DNA of 64,000 nt from Vibrio tubiashii (GCA_000775715.1 JRWQ01000007.1:310001-374000); one strand, 5' to 3'; positions 42,261 to 51,965 are shown, counted from the first letter of the stretch. Program-made: numbers and translations. Notes: generated by a model not told the origin, from the sequence alone.

Positions 42261-42626
42261 AAAAAATCCTCCTTACTTAAAAGGCAAAGGGCGTAGAAGC
42301 GAAAAGTGTGATCATTAGCGATTGAGTAACGTTCAACTATAGAGATGGCCCATCTTAAGCTCATGACGTCGAGGTTAGGAGAATTCATTATTCCCGCGTT
42401 CGTTTCAGTCAAATAAGTGAATAATTGGGTTGAAAACTTGGTTAAAGGTCACAGAATGAGCATTTATGTGGCCTTTAAATTTATCTGTCTGCGAGTGATT
42501 TTCGCTTTTAGATCATAGGGTAACCTATTAATCTTGGATGTTTTCTGGTACCAAAGTTCACTTTGACACTCCGGCTTGCTTTTCTAAGCTTTAGATGATG
42601 TCAACGTCAAAGGAAAGGAGAACACA
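42261..42626. other. Intergenic region upstream of the amylase/malZ operon
   Basis: No gene-like ORF. Divergent promoters for the leftward operon and the rightward 64-residue gene must lie here. AAAGGTCAC (42444-42452) pairs with GTGGCCTTT (42468-42476) with one wobble; no T-tract follows. TGTGATCATTAGCGAT near 42310 has only one CRP half-site. No MalT box seen. Confidence 0.4.
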
Positions 42627-42821
42627 ATGGCGAAGTTCCAACAAGATATCCCAAATCGAGTGACGGTTTACCACGATGATATAGACCAAGAAAAAGCACT
42701 GAAGAATGCGATGCTGCCTGAAAAGCCAAGATACTTTAATGGCTCACCTACTTACGAAGCTTCTAGTGTTGATGAGTTCAAAACCAAACTCAGCCAAATT
42801 GGAATGTCGCTAGACGTATAA
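42627..42821 (+). CDS. Small soluble protein (64 aa), unknown
   Basis: 64 residues. A strong Shine-Dalgarno AAAGGAGAA just before the ATG and a proper terminator just after the stop mark it as a real single gene. Sequence MAKFQQDIPNRVTVYHDDIDQEKALKNAMLPEKPRYFNGSPTYEASSVDEFKTKLSQIGMSLDV is hydrophilic with mixed charge; no family recognised. Confidence 0.75.
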   Translation: MAKFQQDIPNRVTVYHDDIDQEKALKNAMLPEKPRYFNGSPTYEASSVDEFKTKLSQIGMSLDV

Positions 42822-42838
42822 TCCCAATCGAATCAATT

Positions 42839-42867
42839 AGGCGGTCAACTCGACTGCCTTTGTTTTT
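42839..42867 (+). terminator. Intrinsic terminator of the 64-aa gene
   Basis: AGGCGGTC (42839-42846) pairs with GACTGCCT (42852-42859), one G-T wobble, 5-base loop, followed by TTTGTTTTT. Confidence 0.85.
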
Positions 42868-43070
42868 CAGTACCCTCACTATTCATTCATTATATTTCAA
42901 TAGCTTATCTAGCTTCTGTATACGCCAACCGACTGTAACTATCACTAATACAGTTAGATACTGGATTTTTGTCACATAAATACCACAATTTACTTATAAA
43001 TTTAACACTGGCTTTTGGTCTTTTCGAACTAAGAGCTATACGATGAATAATAAAATAAGGACGTGTTGTG

Positions 43071-44981
43071 ATGAGAAACTTGGGTTTTAGAAAACTCTTA
43101 CTTATATCCATCATAGCTTTGGTTGTTTTTTCTGTTTCGATTTCGAGTTATGTCGCTTACAGTCAGCAGAAAGAAACTTTGGTTGAGATGATTACCAATA
43201 GTTATCAAGAGTTTGTAGAGAGTGAAGCGGAGCAGATTGAAGATAAGCTCAGTGAGAAAGTGGAAGGCTTGAATAAACTCGGTAAGCAGTGGGAAGACAA
43301 GCCCATTGTAGGGCAAGAAAAAGATTTTATTCAACTTACGCACATCATAGCGGGAGCAATGAATTTAAACAGTTCGGTAGTGGCATTTACCAATGGTGAT
43401 GGCTATTGGAACCAAAGCGCGAGAACTTGGCCAAACAATAAGTACGATGGTGATGTGACCACTCGAAGTTGGTACCAGCTCGGTAGGCAAAGCCCTTCAG
43501 CAGACATGACGGAACCTTATTTGAGCAGTGATGGTGATACTTATTGGGTGTCGATCGTTCGTAAAACATACAGTGGTATGATTTCAGTTGATATGCAGCT
43601 TGGTTTCCTTAATCAGATCGTTAAAAACGCCAACGAAATTCCCGGGGCGATAGCAATGATCATTAATCATGACAATACAGTGCTGGCGTCGTCGATGTCT
43701 GACATTAAAGCGGGGGAGCGTGCGGATAAATATCCTTGGTTGTCCAATGTGGCTAAGCAATCTCTCGGAGTCAAAGATGCGTTTTTCGATGGAAAGCAAG
43801 GGGATGTAGACAAACTGTTCTTTTCTCACCAAATTAATATCGCCAGTAAAAATTGGTATTTTGTCGTTGGGTTAGAGAAAAATGTGGTTTTTTCTGATTT
43901 ATCTTCAGCTAAGCACGCGGCCATTACTACCGCGATCATCGCTACTGTGGTCAGTGTTATATTGGCACTGTTAATATTGAATGTTCTGTATCGCCCAATC
44001 TTGGCGCTTAAAGAGATGATTTTAGGACTGAGTCAGGGTAATGGCGATTTAACGCAGCGAATCGAAGTGAAAACCAACGATGATCTTGGACAAATATCCG
44101 AGGGTGTGAATGCATTCATTGCCAGCTTGCAGGCGATGATGGTGGAGATAAGGCAAGTGACCGATCACTTAAATGAGAACGTTGATCGGATGAAGGACCA
44201 AAGCCAGCGTAATAGCGTTATTTTACAAAACCATGTTCAAGAGACAGAGCAGGTTGTTACCGCGATCGAAGAGATGAACTCGACAGCGGAATCGATGGCA
44301 ACCGATGCTGCGAATACTGCTGACCTCACTCATAAGGCCAATGAAGCAAGCTCTAACTCTAAACGAACCGTGACTCAAGCTCAGAATAACGTTCAAGAGC
44401 TGGTTGATGATGTGAGTACAGCCTCTGACAACGTAAACAGAATGGCTTCAGAGACCGACGGAATCAACACCATTTTAGGCGTGATTGGGGATATTGCCGA
44501 GCAAACCAACTTACTTGCACTAAATGCGGCGATTGAGGCTGCTCGGGCAGGTGAGCAAGGGAGGGGCTTTGCCGTCGTGGCTGATGAAGTGCGTAATCTG
44601 GCAAGTCGCACTAAAACCAGTACTGAAGAGATTGAAGCTGCCTTGGCGAGCCTGTCGCGTGGCAGTCAGTCGGTCGTTGACTCTATGGATTCAACGAAAC
44701 AAAAATGTGCTCAGACTGCCGAGGGGGCAGGCCAGGTGGCTGAAAGTCTAGACGTCATGACTCAATTTGTTACTGATATCAATGATTTGAGCACTCAGAT
44801 TGCGACAGCGGCAGAAGAGCAGAGTAGCGTCACGCAAGAACTGAGCCGCAATATGTCTGCGATCAACGACATTGTTGGTGAGTTGGATAGTAACGGGCAG
44901 CAAGCACTTGAAGAGGCGCAAACTATTTCTGATATGAATCAAAAACTGACGGAAATCGTGGTTCGATTCAAACTGGATTAA
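43071..44981 (+). CDS. Methyl-accepting chemotaxis protein with dCache sensor domain
   Basis: 636 residues from ATG 43071 (AAGGA nine bases upstream; a GTG one codon earlier is also possible). TM1 about 8-30, periplasmic double-Cache domain about 31-280 with the ligand-pocket pattern RSWYQLGRQ...[19 protein letters not shown]2 about 283-305, HAMP about 306-360, and a cytoplasmic signalling tip [35 protein letters not shown]. The pocket motif is similar to amino-acid-type dCache sensors, but the ligand is not proven. Transmits to CheA. No C-terminal CheR pentapeptide seen (ends VVRFKLD). Confidence 0.95.
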   Translation: MRNLGFRKLLLISIIALVVFSVSISSYVAYSQQKETLVEMITNSYQEFVESEAEQIEDKLSEKVEGLNKLGKQWEDKPIVGQEKDFIQLTHIIAGAMNLNSSVVAFTNGDGYWNQSARTWPNNKYDGDVTTRSWYQLGRQSPSADMTEPYLSSDGDTYWVSIVRKTYSGMISVDMQLGFLNQIVKNANEIPGAIAMIINHDNTVLASSMSDIKAGERADKYPWLSNVAKQSLGVKDAFFDGKQGDVDKLFFSHQINIASKNWYFVVGLEKNVVFSDLSSAKHAAITTAIIATVVSVILALLILNVLYRPILALKEMILGLSQGNGDLTQRIEVKTNDDLGQISEGVNAFIASLQAMMVEIRQVTDHLNENVDRMKDQSQRNSVILQNHVQETEQVVTAIEEMNSTAESMATDAANTADLTHKANEASSNSKRTVTQAQNNVQELVDDVSTASDNVNRMASETDGINTILGVIGDIAEQTNLLALNAAIEAARAGEQGRGFAVVADEVRNLASRTKTSTEEIEAALASLSRGSQSVVDSMDSTKQKCAQTAEGAGQVAESLDVMTQFVTDINDLSTQIATAAEEQSSVTQELSRNMSAINDIVGELDSNGQQALEEAQTISDMNQKLTEIVVRFKLD

Positions 44982-45150
44982 TTCCTGTTAGGACAAACTG
45001 CGAACAGTCTTAAAGCAAGCGAAGTAAGACGCCTTAGTAACTAGTTAAAGTTTTCAAGTGAATGGGCGTTTCTTTAGACCAACGACAACAGTATGATGAA
45101 AAAATATGGGTGAGAGAAAAAAGGCCAACTTACCAAAGCGCTAGCCAATA

Positions 45151-45196
45151 AACATCCATTTGTGGATGTTGAAGTGGTCGTCGTTTAACGACCACT
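45151..45196. terminator. Two tandem hairpins downstream of the SoxR-controlled MFS gene
   Basis: AACATCCA (45151-45158)/TGGATGTT (45163-45170) and AGTGGTCGT (45173-45181)/ACGACCACT (45188-45196) are perfect. They lie just after the stop of the leftward MFS gene and before the end of the chemoreceptor region; read leftward the distal one ends GTTTATT. Confidence 0.6.
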
Positions 45197-45211
45197 CTGT
45201 ATGGGTTAAGT

Positions 45212-46417
45212 CTAAGATGCCAGCAACGGCGTTAGTTGGTCTTTTTTATTTAATCTAATCATTGCAGCGACTGCGACAAACATAGTGGCGGCAGCGAGCA
45301 TAAAACCATATTGAGTTGCGTCAAAGCGAGCCAAAGCTGCGATGACAACATAGCTGATGCTTTGCACTGAAGTCGAAAACATGGCAAGCCCTCCATCCAC
45401 TCGTCCACGTTGATTGACCTCAACGGTGTGATGCATCCAATTGGTACGTGCGATGCGATTTAACGCGTTAAAGAAGCCGAAAAACAGCGTAAATAGCAAG
45501 ATATAGCTAGGGTGGTGCGAGAAACTCATGCCAACTAAGGTGAGTGCCACCACTGCCATCGAGTACTGCATGGTTGTTTGGTGTGAGGTTAATGATAATA
45601 GCTTGCTAAGTAATAGTCCTGTGAGTAGTGAACCTAAACCAAAGCTAATGTTATAACCTGCATACCAATCGCCTGAAATCCCATTTTCTGCAAACCAAAT
45701 CGGAACCAACTTGCCCAAAAATGTCAGTATTGGATAGGAAAGGCAAGAGAGCATAACAAAGGCATAGAAGCGGGGCTGCTTAGTAAAAATACTCTTACTC
45801 TCTTTCATCTGCTCAAGAAAAGGAACCTTGTGCGAGCTACGTAATTGTCTCCGATAGGGCGTTACTATATAGCTAAGCGCGGCGATGACTGAAGCGCTAG
45901 CCGCAAAAGCTGCGAACTCAAGCATTCCCCATGCTTGAAGCAATATGACGCCTAATGCACCTGCTCCGAGGGTGGTGCCTTGCATAACGATTTCTTGCTT
46001 GCCTGAGATAGACGCGTATTCATGCAGATCGTAGTTTTCTTGAGTAAAGGCATTGTTGGTTGTCCAAGCTAGATTACTCGTAACCCAGAATACAAGTTGT
46101 GCTGTGGCGAGTAACCAATGTGAGCCGTCAGACCACCAATAAGCCAAGAACACAATTATAGCAGTTGCTGACTGAATCAGCTGGACTAAAACAAGTAGTG
46201 ACTTGCGCGAGTGTCTGTCGATTAGAGTAGAGAAAAAAGGAGTAAGGACAAACGAGGTGACGGTGCAGGCGAGTGCGATAAGAGCGACAAAGGTTCCCAT
46301 GTTATCTGATTCAAGCATGACCCAAGGAAGAGCCATCATGAATAAGCCAGATGAAATACCATCAAAAAAACGCCCAGAAAGATAAGGTAAGGTTCTGCTT
46401 TTTGCGAGTAGGTTCAT
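45212..46417 (-). CDS. MFS exporter under SoxR control
   Basis: 401 residues from ATG 46417 (AAGGAAA upstream), about 12 membrane segments. GRFFDGISSGLFMMALPWVML and the loop TLIDRHSRKSLLVLVQLIQS (motif A position) belong to the MFS_3-like group related to EntS. Its promoter has the exact SoxR architecture (TTTACC, 19-bp spacer with CCTCAAG-N4-CTTGAGG, TAGAGT), so it is expected to export redox-active compounds or their products. Divergent from soxR. Confidence 0.92.
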   Translation of the reverse strand: MNLLAKSRTLPYLSGRFFDGISSGLFMMALPWVMLESDNMGTFVALIALACTVTSFVLTPFFSTLIDRHSRKSLLVLVQLIQSATAIIVFLAYWWSDGSHWLLATAQLVFWVTSNLAWTTNNAFTQENYDLHEYASISGKQEIVMQGTTLGAGALGVILLQAWGMLEFAAFAASASVIAALSYIVTPYRRQLRSSHKVPFLEQMKESKSIFTKQPRFYAFVMLSCLSYPILTFLGKLVPIWFAENGISGDWYAGYNISFGLGSLLTGLLLSKLLSLTSHQTTMQYSMAVVALTLVGMSFSHHPSYILLFTLFFGFFNALNRIARTNWMHHTVEVNQRGRVDGGLAMFSTSVQSISYVVIAALARFDATQYGFMLAAATMFVAVAAMIRLNKKDQLTPLLAS

Positions 46418-46453
46418 TGAGTTTTCCTTATGTATCGTTGCCAACTTAGTGCT

Positions 46454-46484
46454 ACTCTAAAACCTCAAGCTAACTTGAGGTAAA
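46454..46484 (-). promoter_or_regulatory. SoxR-regulated promoter of the MFS gene
   Basis: The -35 TTTACC (46484-46479) and -10 TAGAGT (46459-46454) are separated by 19 bp holding CCTCAAGCTAACTTGAGG (46463-46480), nearly identical to the E. coli soxS operator. The over-long 19-bp spacer is the hallmark of MerR/SoxR promoters. Confidence 0.9.
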
Positions 46485-46514
46485 GCACTTTGTTTACTTA
46501 ATTTGGAGGTTTAT

Positions 46515-46979
46515 ATGGAAATGAGCGTCGGAGAAGTGGCAAAACGGGCAGGGGTGAAAGTCTCTGCGCTTCACTTTTATGAGCAGAAGGGATTGATACA
46601 TAGTTGGCGCAATCAGGGTAATCAGAGGCGCTATCATCGTAGTGTGTTAAGACGAATCGCGGTGATTAAAGCGGCGCAAGAAGTCGGGTTAACACTAGAA
46701 GATATTGTGCAGTCGCTTCAACATTTACCTAGACATCAAGCGCCAAATCGAGAACAGTGGGATCGTATGGCCTCGGGTTGGAAAGAGATGTTGGAGCATC
46801 GAATCCTGCAGTTGAAAGCGTTGCAAGATGACCTTGGTGGATGTATCGGTTGTGGCTGTCTGTCTATGGAGTCTTGCGCTATTTACAACCCGCAAGACAT
46901 ACGTGCCGAGACTTTCGTCGGCAAAACCTTGCTGACTAACCCCGAGGATTGGTTACAACGAGAGAGCGAACCCGAGTAG
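46515..46979 (+). CDS. soxR: SoxR, [2Fe-2S] redox sensor of the MerR family
   Basis: 154 residues from ATG 46515 (GGAGG just upstream). N-terminal MerR HTH (MSVGEVAKRAGVKVSALHFYEQKGLI), dimerisation helix, and the cluster-binding pattern C110-x2-C113-x-C115-x5-C121 in CIGCGCLSMESC, as in E. coli SoxR. Oxidation by superoxide or redox-cycling drugs distorts the promoter and activates transcription. No soxS gene is adjacent; instead a SoxR box serves the divergent MFS gene and another lies at 52524-52541. It ends convergently, overlapping the AEC gene by 27 bp. Confidence 0.97.
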   Translation: MEMSVGEVAKRAGVKVSALHFYEQKGLIHSWRNQGNQRRYHRSVLRRIAVIKAAQEVGLTLEDIVQSLQHLPRHQAPNREQWDRMASGWKEMLEHRILQLKALQDDLGGCIGCGCLSMESCAIYNPQDIRAETFVGKTLLTNPEDWLQRESEPE

Positions 46980-47828
46980 TAAAGGTAAGGTGAGAATGCT
47001 GAAGAAGTTGCTAAACAGCACCATAGATGCCACCTTTGTTGGCTCTATCTGAAAACGTTCTGCAAACAGGTAGTTCATCACCGCGGGTGGTAGCATGGTA
47101 AACAGAACCATCATTTGCAGTTCCATCTTAGGTAGTGGAATAAAATAGTAGATCACCGCGAACGAGACTGCGCCAGTAGCCAAAGATTGTAATGTGCAGA
47201 ATATCCCGACTTTTAGTCCACTAATCCGAATGTTACACATCTGAGCGCCTAGTGATAGCAGCATGACAGGCACCGCAGCTTGCCCAAGCAAGGCGGTCGC
47301 TTCGTATAGTGGCTGCCAGACTCCAATACCTGAAAGGTTGAGTGCTAGTGCACTGCTCGCGGCAATGAATATGGGCATTTTAACTATCTGCTTAAACGGA
47401 TTACCTTCACTGAGCAAAGTCAGGCCGACACTAATATGTAGGCAAGCAGATACAACAAAAAGCAGTACAGCTGGAGCCAGAGCAGAATCGCCAAAAGTGT
47501 AAGTAAAGAGTGGAATCGCTAAGTTGCCGCTATTGCGAAACATATGCGGCGGCGTCCAGGCTTTGTATTGCAGTTTAAATAGCCGACAAACTGGTAGCAT
47601 AACTAGCCCAGGTAGCAGGACTGCGATAAGGGAAGCACTCAGGAGTGGTGCTTGTTCTGTGTCGAGCGGCATTGCTACGAGAGAAGAAAACACCAATGCT
47701 GGGGTAAAGGTGTCCATGTTGATACGGTTAATCGGCTTAAAGTCGGGCTTTAACCATTTCCCAACCGAGTAGCCAACAGCTATCAAAGCAAAAACAGGAA
47801 AAAGGATCCCTATGACTTGTTGAAACAT
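46953..47828 (-). CDS. AEC-family (auxin efflux carrier-like) transporter
   Basis: 291 residues with about ten membrane segments. FPVFALIAVGYSVGKW at the start, MFRNSGNLAIPLFTYTFG and the crossing AAVPVMLLSLGAQM in the middle are hallmarks of the AEC (bile acid:Na/auxin-efflux-like) family. Substrates in bacteria include malonate and other carboxylates; none can be assigned. The last 27 bp overlap the 3' end of soxR on the other strand. Confidence 0.92.
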   Translation of the reverse strand: MFQQVIGILFPVFALIAVGYSVGKWLKPDFKPINRINMDTFTPALVFSSLVAMPLDTEQAPLLSASLIAVLLPGLVMLPVCRLFKLQYKAWTPPHMFRNSGNLAIPLFTYTFGDSALAPAVLLFVVSACLHISVGLTLLSEGNPFKQIVKMPIFIAASSALALNLSGIGVWQPLYEATALLGQAAVPVMLLSLGAQMCNIRISGLKVGIFCTLQSLATGAVSFAVIYYFIPLPKMELQMMVLFTMLPPAVMNYLFAERFQIEPTKVASMVLFSNFFSILTLPLLLGFALSL

Positions 47829-47928
47829 GACTTCCCCTAATTTTCCCGTATCCTGACTACAAAGTAACTGATTTTACTTAAACAAAATAGAGTGCAATGG
47901 GCTATTTAGTGGCATGGCGCAGTTTGGA

Positions 47929-48408
47929 TTAGTTTTGACGATACTTGTGCAATAGGTCGGGTGGAATATGGCACAAATCATCGGGACAACGCGAAAGCCT
48001 GTCTTGGTGTTCTTGGTCGCTTTTTACGTAATTGGACAATGGTTTAATTTCAAGTGCAATCTTATCGCAATCATCACGTTGCTCAATATAACGACGTGCG
48101 GCTGCTAAGTGTTGGTCATGCTCACTATAAACACCGGTTCGATATTTCTCACCAATGTCCGTTCCCTGTTGGTTGATACTGTATGGGTCAATGATTTCAA
48201 ATAGGTATGTCACTAATTCTTCCACTGAAACCCGTGTGGGATCGAATAATGTCTGAACACACTCAGCGTAGCCATCATAGTCACTGGTTGTATTAGTGCT
48301 AGTACCGTTCGCTCGACCCGCTTCGGTATTGATCACGCCTGGTATGTGCTTGAAAAATTCTTGAACACCCCACAGACAACCCCCGGCAATATAGATCTCT
48401 TCGTACAA
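47929..48408 (-). CDS. msrA: MsrA, peptide methionine sulfoxide reductase (S-form)
   Basis: 159 residues. The catalytic sequence is GGCLWGVQEFF (Cys11), followed by DYDGYAECVQTLFDPTRVS, and GTDIGEKYRTGVY with Tyr/Asp/Glu of the active site. This is the short MsrA type. It repairs oxidised Met-(S)-sulfoxide in proteins using thioredoxin. Unusual is Leu in place of Phe in the GCFWG motif. Stands alone near the SoxR cluster but without a SoxR box that I can find. Confidence 0.94.
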   Translation of the reverse strand: MYEEIYIAGGCLWGVQEFFKHIPGVINTEAGRANGTSTNTTSDYDGYAECVQTLFDPTRVSVEELVTYLFEIIDPYSINQQGTDIGEKYRTGVYSEHDQHLAAARRYIEQRDDCDKIALEIKPLSNYVKSDQEHQDRLSRCPDDLCHIPPDLLHKYRQN

Positions 48409-48719
48409 TTTTTTACTCTCTCTGGTTTCGATTTCGATAACTTAATGCAATGCTTCATCGTTAACAATAGCTAATCGAACTGTGGGTATAGCTCCCCAAG
48501 ACCTGCATGAATGTTATTTACTCTGATTGGAAAAAATTGAACATAACAGGTGATTTTTTGCCGCGCTTTACGATTGGTTCGGTTAGATTTTGTGATCGAT
48601 ACCAGATTTATCGATGCATAACGGTCCAGAGTGCATAAAAACGTGTCGGGCTGTGCCAAATAATATTTTTATGCGCTACGTTTATATGTGATGTGTTTCT
48701 TATTTGGCGTGGGTTGATT
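48409..48719. other. 311-bp intergenic region
   Basis: Between divergent msrA and the binding-protein gene. No gene-like ORF, hairpin or recognised box; promoters for both sides are expected but none is clear by eye. Confidence 0.35.
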
Positions 48720-49718
48720 ATGCGGGTTTTTACACCTAAAAAACTGGCTTTAGTTTTCTCTGTGCTGCTTGTTTGTGGCGTTGCAGCTTACGCTGTTTTT
48801 GATTTTAGTGCCAAGAAGACTAATTCTTCTTCACAGATAAAAATCGCAGTGTCATTAACTCCGCTCTCTTCGCCTTTTTTTGTTGCGGACCAACTGGGGA
48901 TATTCAAGCATCTTGGTCTAGATATTACCCTCTACCCCTGCTCTAGTGGCGCAGCCTGCACTCAGCTAATGATCGACCGCACTGTTGATTACGCCACTGC
49001 ATCGGAGTCAGTGTTAATGTTTCAGAGCTTTGAGCGAGATGACCTTTCGTTGTTGGTTAGCTTTGTTGAATCTGACAATGACTTGAAGCTGCTGACGCTT
49101 AAACCGAACCATATACGTACGGTTTTGGATTTGGTTGGCAAGAAAGTGGGTGTTATTAAAGGCACTGCGAGTGAGTTTTATCTTGACTCAGTTTTACTCA
49201 GTCAGCGGGCAGAAAAAAATGCGATTGAAAAAGTCTATTTGTTACCTCATGAAATGGTTCCCGCGCTACTCTCTTTTCGAGTTGACGCGATATCGGCATG
49301 GGAGCCAATGGGGTATGAGGCTGATCTTCTCTCTGTGGCTGAAGTATCTAATTTAGGCACCAAAGGTGTTTATCAGCTCTCGTTTAACTTAATCACTCGT
49401 TCACCTTATCTAGAGTTTGTCGGTGATGAACCTGTCCGGTTGTTGCGTGCGCTCGATATGGCGATTGAGTGGATCAATTCGCATCCTAAGCGTTCAATCA
49501 GTTTAGTCGCTCAACGTCTGGACATCCCTCTTAATCAAGTGAAATGGTCTTGGGAAGATTACTTGTTTAGACTATCGCTTGGTAACTCTCTGTTATCTAA
49601 TCTTCAACTTCAGTCCCGCTGGGCGATAGAAAATGATTTGGTTAAAGGTACTCCTCCAGACTTCCGGCAGATTTTCTACACTTATCCCTATCAACAAGCT
49701 GTTGCATTAAGGGACTGA
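48720..49718 (+). CDS. NMT1/SsuA-type periplasmic binding protein
   Basis: 332 residues from ATG 48720. A hydrophobic N-terminus (about 8-27) followed by KIAVSLTPLSSPFFVADQLGIFKHLGLDITLYPCSSGAACTQLM, the pattern of aliphatic-sulfonate/thiamine-pyrimidine-type (NMT1/SsuA/THI5) binding proteins. No ABC permease or ATPase is nearby. Instead a membrane diguanylate cyclase begins 3 bp after its stop. It probably acts as a ligand receptor for that cyclase rather than in transport, like NspS with MbaA. No good lipobox; uncleaved membrane anchor possible. Confidence 0.87.
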   Translation: MRVFTPKKLALVFSVLLVCGVAAYAVFDFSAKKTNSSSQIKIAVSLTPLSSPFFVADQLGIFKHLGLDITLYPCSSGAACTQLMIDRTVDYATASESVLMFQSFERDDLSLLVSFVESDNDLKLLTLKPNHIRTVLDLVGKKVGVIKGTASEFYLDSVLLSQRAEKNAIEKVYLLPHEMVPALLSFRVDAISAWEPMGYEADLLSVAEVSNLGTKGVYQLSFNLITRSPYLEFVGDEPVRLLRALDMAIEWINSHPKRSISLVAQRLDIPLNQVKWSWEDYLFRLSLGNSLLSNLQLQSRWAIENDLVKGTPPDFRQIFYTYPYQQAVALRD

Positions 49719-49721
49719 CTC

Positions 49722-51092
49722 ATGCTCGATTCTCTGTTCAAAAAGATGTTTATCTTATCGACAACGACCATGATTTTAACTTTATTTATCGTGGTTTCGT
49801 TTTTCAAGATCAATGAGCAACAGAAAGCGACTAAAGTCGAATTGGACCAAATTATCGAACTGCAACTTTGTGTTGATCTATTGCGCAGTCAGTTGTGGAT
49901 GTTCAAGCAGTTTGGTGATGGAACCAGCCTTAATCAAGTCGAAGTGGCTCAAGCTGAACTGGCCACCAAGATCACCGCCTATAAGGGTAGGAATCTCCAG
50001 CTAGAAAATATCCAGCGAATGAATCGCAGTTTGCATGCTTTGCTAAGTCAAGAGAAAGCGTTATTTCTTGTTTCGTCTGGTGACACTGACGGGGAGTTCT
50101 CTCCCAGTTTAAATTCGCGAAGTTTGCTTCATTCGCGCTACAACATGATTGTGCAGAACATGACAGAAGAGCTCGCCTATGTGCATCAGTTAGTACTCAA
50201 TCGCAATGCTTCATCGCTTGAAAATGTAATGTCGAATGCGGCAGCTTGGCTTATTTTTAGTTCGCTTTTGGTTAGTCTTATCGCATGGCTTATTTTGTTC
50301 CGCTTTAAGTCAGGAGCAGAGGCTATGAAAGCGGCGATCCTTAGTTTGGCGAAAGGGAATTTAGATACCAAAGTTAAAGCGGTTAAGATGGATAGCGAGT
50401 TCCGCGTAATTGCCAATTTTTTCAATCAAATGACGGTTTCGCTATGCCAATCGACGGTTACTAAACAGGAGTTGGAAAAGGAAATTTCACGTCAGACCAC
50501 ACAACTTAAGCACAAACAAGAGCAGTTATTATTTTTGTCAGAACATGATCCTCTTACGAACCTTTTGAATCGACGGGCGTTTGATAAGCAGCTTGATCAA
50601 TCCATTACCAAGGCAAGACGTTCGGGGCATAAGCTAGCCATTCTGTTTATTGACCTTGATGACTTCAAAGAAGTCAATGACAGCTATGGCCATGACGCTG
50701 GCGATCATGTTTTGGTACAAGTTGGCAAGCGTCTTACTGGCTGTGTGCGAGAGTCTGATATCGTCGGTAGGATCGGCGGTGATGAGTTTGTCGTTTGTTT
50801 GGATCTTTTAGAAACCTTGGATGGGGTCCCACGAAAGATAGATCAGCTCTCAACAGCGATTAGTGCCCCATTAGAGTTTGATGGACGTACACTTAACGTT
50901 GGCTCTAGCATTGGTATAGCTTGCTATCCAGACCAAGGCATTACAAAAGATGACCTTCTTTGTATTGCAGACAAAGCTATGTATGTGCAGAAAGAGTGTA
51001 AAGACCAAGTGCAAGGAGAGTCTGAAGAACTAACGAATCTAGAGACAGAAACAAAAGTCATTGAATTTTCAGCGCAAAGAAACAAACAGTAG
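49722..51092 (+). CDS. Membrane diguanylate cyclase
   Basis: 456 residues. TM1 about 9-28, periplasmic region about 30-173, TM2 about 175-194, HAMP-like region about 195-250, coiled linker, GGDEF domain about 270-435. The cyclase signature RIGGDEF (352-356) and inhibitory site RESD (343-346) are canonical, so it should make c-di-GMP with product feedback. It is coupled to the SBP gene upstream with a 3-bp gap, suggesting that the binding protein reports ligand to the periplasmic domain. Confidence 0.93.
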   Translation: MLDSLFKKMFILSTTTMILTLFIVVSFFKINEQQKATKVELDQIIELQLCVDLLRSQLWMFKQFGDGTSLNQVEVAQAELATKITAYKGRNLQLENIQRMNRSLHALLSQEKALFLVSSGDTDGEFSPSLNSRSLLHSRYNMIVQNMTEELAYVHQLVLNRNASSLENVMSNAAAWLIFSSLLVSLIAWLILFRFKSGAEAMKAAILSLAKGNLDTKVKAVKMDSEFRVIANFFNQMTVSLCQSTVTKQELEKEISRQTTQLKHKQEQLLFLSEHDPLTNLLNRRAFDKQLDQSITKARRSGHKLAILFIDLDDFKEVNDSYGHDAGDHVLVQVGKRLTGCVRESDIVGRIGGDEFVVCLDLLETLDGVPRKIDQLSTAISAPLEFDGRTLNVGSSIGIACYPDQGITKDDLLCIADKAMYVQKECKDQVQGESEELTNLETETKVIEFSAQRNKQ

Positions 51093-51228
51093 CTTAGTGT
51101 AAATTTTGATTAACACTATTTAAACAAGCGATTTGGCGTTAAATCTAGACTTCCATGCTGAATATCGACATTTTATGCAGGTTTGATTCACCCTCATTTG
51201 TGAATCGTTAAGGGATAGGAAGTCTAAA

Positions 51229-51837
51229 ATGGATAAAGAACATAGTGTGCGAGAAAATCTTCTCGCACTCATACTAGGTAGTGCACTTGTGTCGTTGGGC
51301 GTTATCTTTTTTAACAAAGTAGGGCTGTTGACAGGCGGAACCGCAGGGCTGGCTATCTTTCTGACTAAGGTGAGTGATTTTAGTTTTGGTCAGGTATTCT
51401 TCGCCTTGAATCTTCCATTTTATCTGTTGTCAGTGACTCGAATGGGCTGGCGATTTACACTCAATACTTTCGTTGCTGTGACGATAGTTTCTTTCGCTGT
51501 CGACCATTTACATCATGTCATTGAAATTGCCCGTATCGACCCTTTTTATGCGGCGTTACTTGGTGGTGGGATGATTGGCATTGGTATGTTGGTCATCTTC
51601 CGTCATAAAATGAGCTTGGGTGGGTTTAATATTCTCGCGCTGTTTTTGCAAGAGCGCTTTGGCATCCGTGCAGGAAAAGTTCAGATGGCTCTTGACTGTA
51701 CCATTGTGGTTATGTCGCTGTTTATTGTTGATATTTCTTTGATTCTGTTATCTGTGATAGGGGCAATTGCTACCAATCTGATTTTGGCGATGAATCACAA
51801 ACCGGGCAGATATCAACCCCAAGCCACAACTGGATAG
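51229..51837 (+). CDS. YitT-family membrane protein
   Basis: 202 residues, about five to six membrane segments. FFNKVGLLTGGTAGLAIFLTKVSDFSFGQVFFALNLPFYLL is typical of the YitT/DUF161 family. The C-terminal cytoplasmic domain seen in some members is absent. Function unknown; some members are linked to metabolite or acid stress. Monocistronic and followed by a strong terminator. Confidence 0.9.
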   Translation: MDKEHSVRENLLALILGSALVSLGVIFFNKVGLLTGGTAGLAIFLTKVSDFSFGQVFFALNLPFYLLSVTRMGWRFTLNTFVAVTIVSFAVDHLHHVIEIARIDPFYAALLGGGMIGIGMLVIFRHKMSLGGFNILALFLQERFGIRAGKVQMALDCTIVVMSLFIVDISLILLSVIGAIATNLILAMNHKPGRYQPQATTG

Positions 51838-51855
51838 TCTCGTTTGCTTTCAACT

Positions 51856-51883
51856 AAGGCTTAGCTCGTGCTAAGCCTTTTTT
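51856..51883 (+). terminator. Intrinsic terminator of the YitT gene
   Basis: AAGGCTTAGC (51856-51865) pairs perfectly with GCTAAGCCTT (51870-51879) round a 4-base loop and is followed by TTTTTT. Confidence 0.93.
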
Positions 51884-51965
51884 GTAAGATTTTTTATAAA
51901 AGCCATAGTGATATCACCGGTTGTTTTACCCAGCAACAATGCCCAGAAACTGGCCTCGGTTGAAA

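Noticed and set aside
42303..42321. CRP site upstream of the amylase operon
   Set aside because: Only one half-site (TGTGA) is present; the other half does not match TCACA.
42206..42412. N-terminal extension of the amylase-like protein to an upstream start at 42412
   Set aside because: The 69 extra residues have no similarity to GH13 enzymes and no signal-peptide form. MKKQNIYQVF at 42205 is a natural enzyme start.
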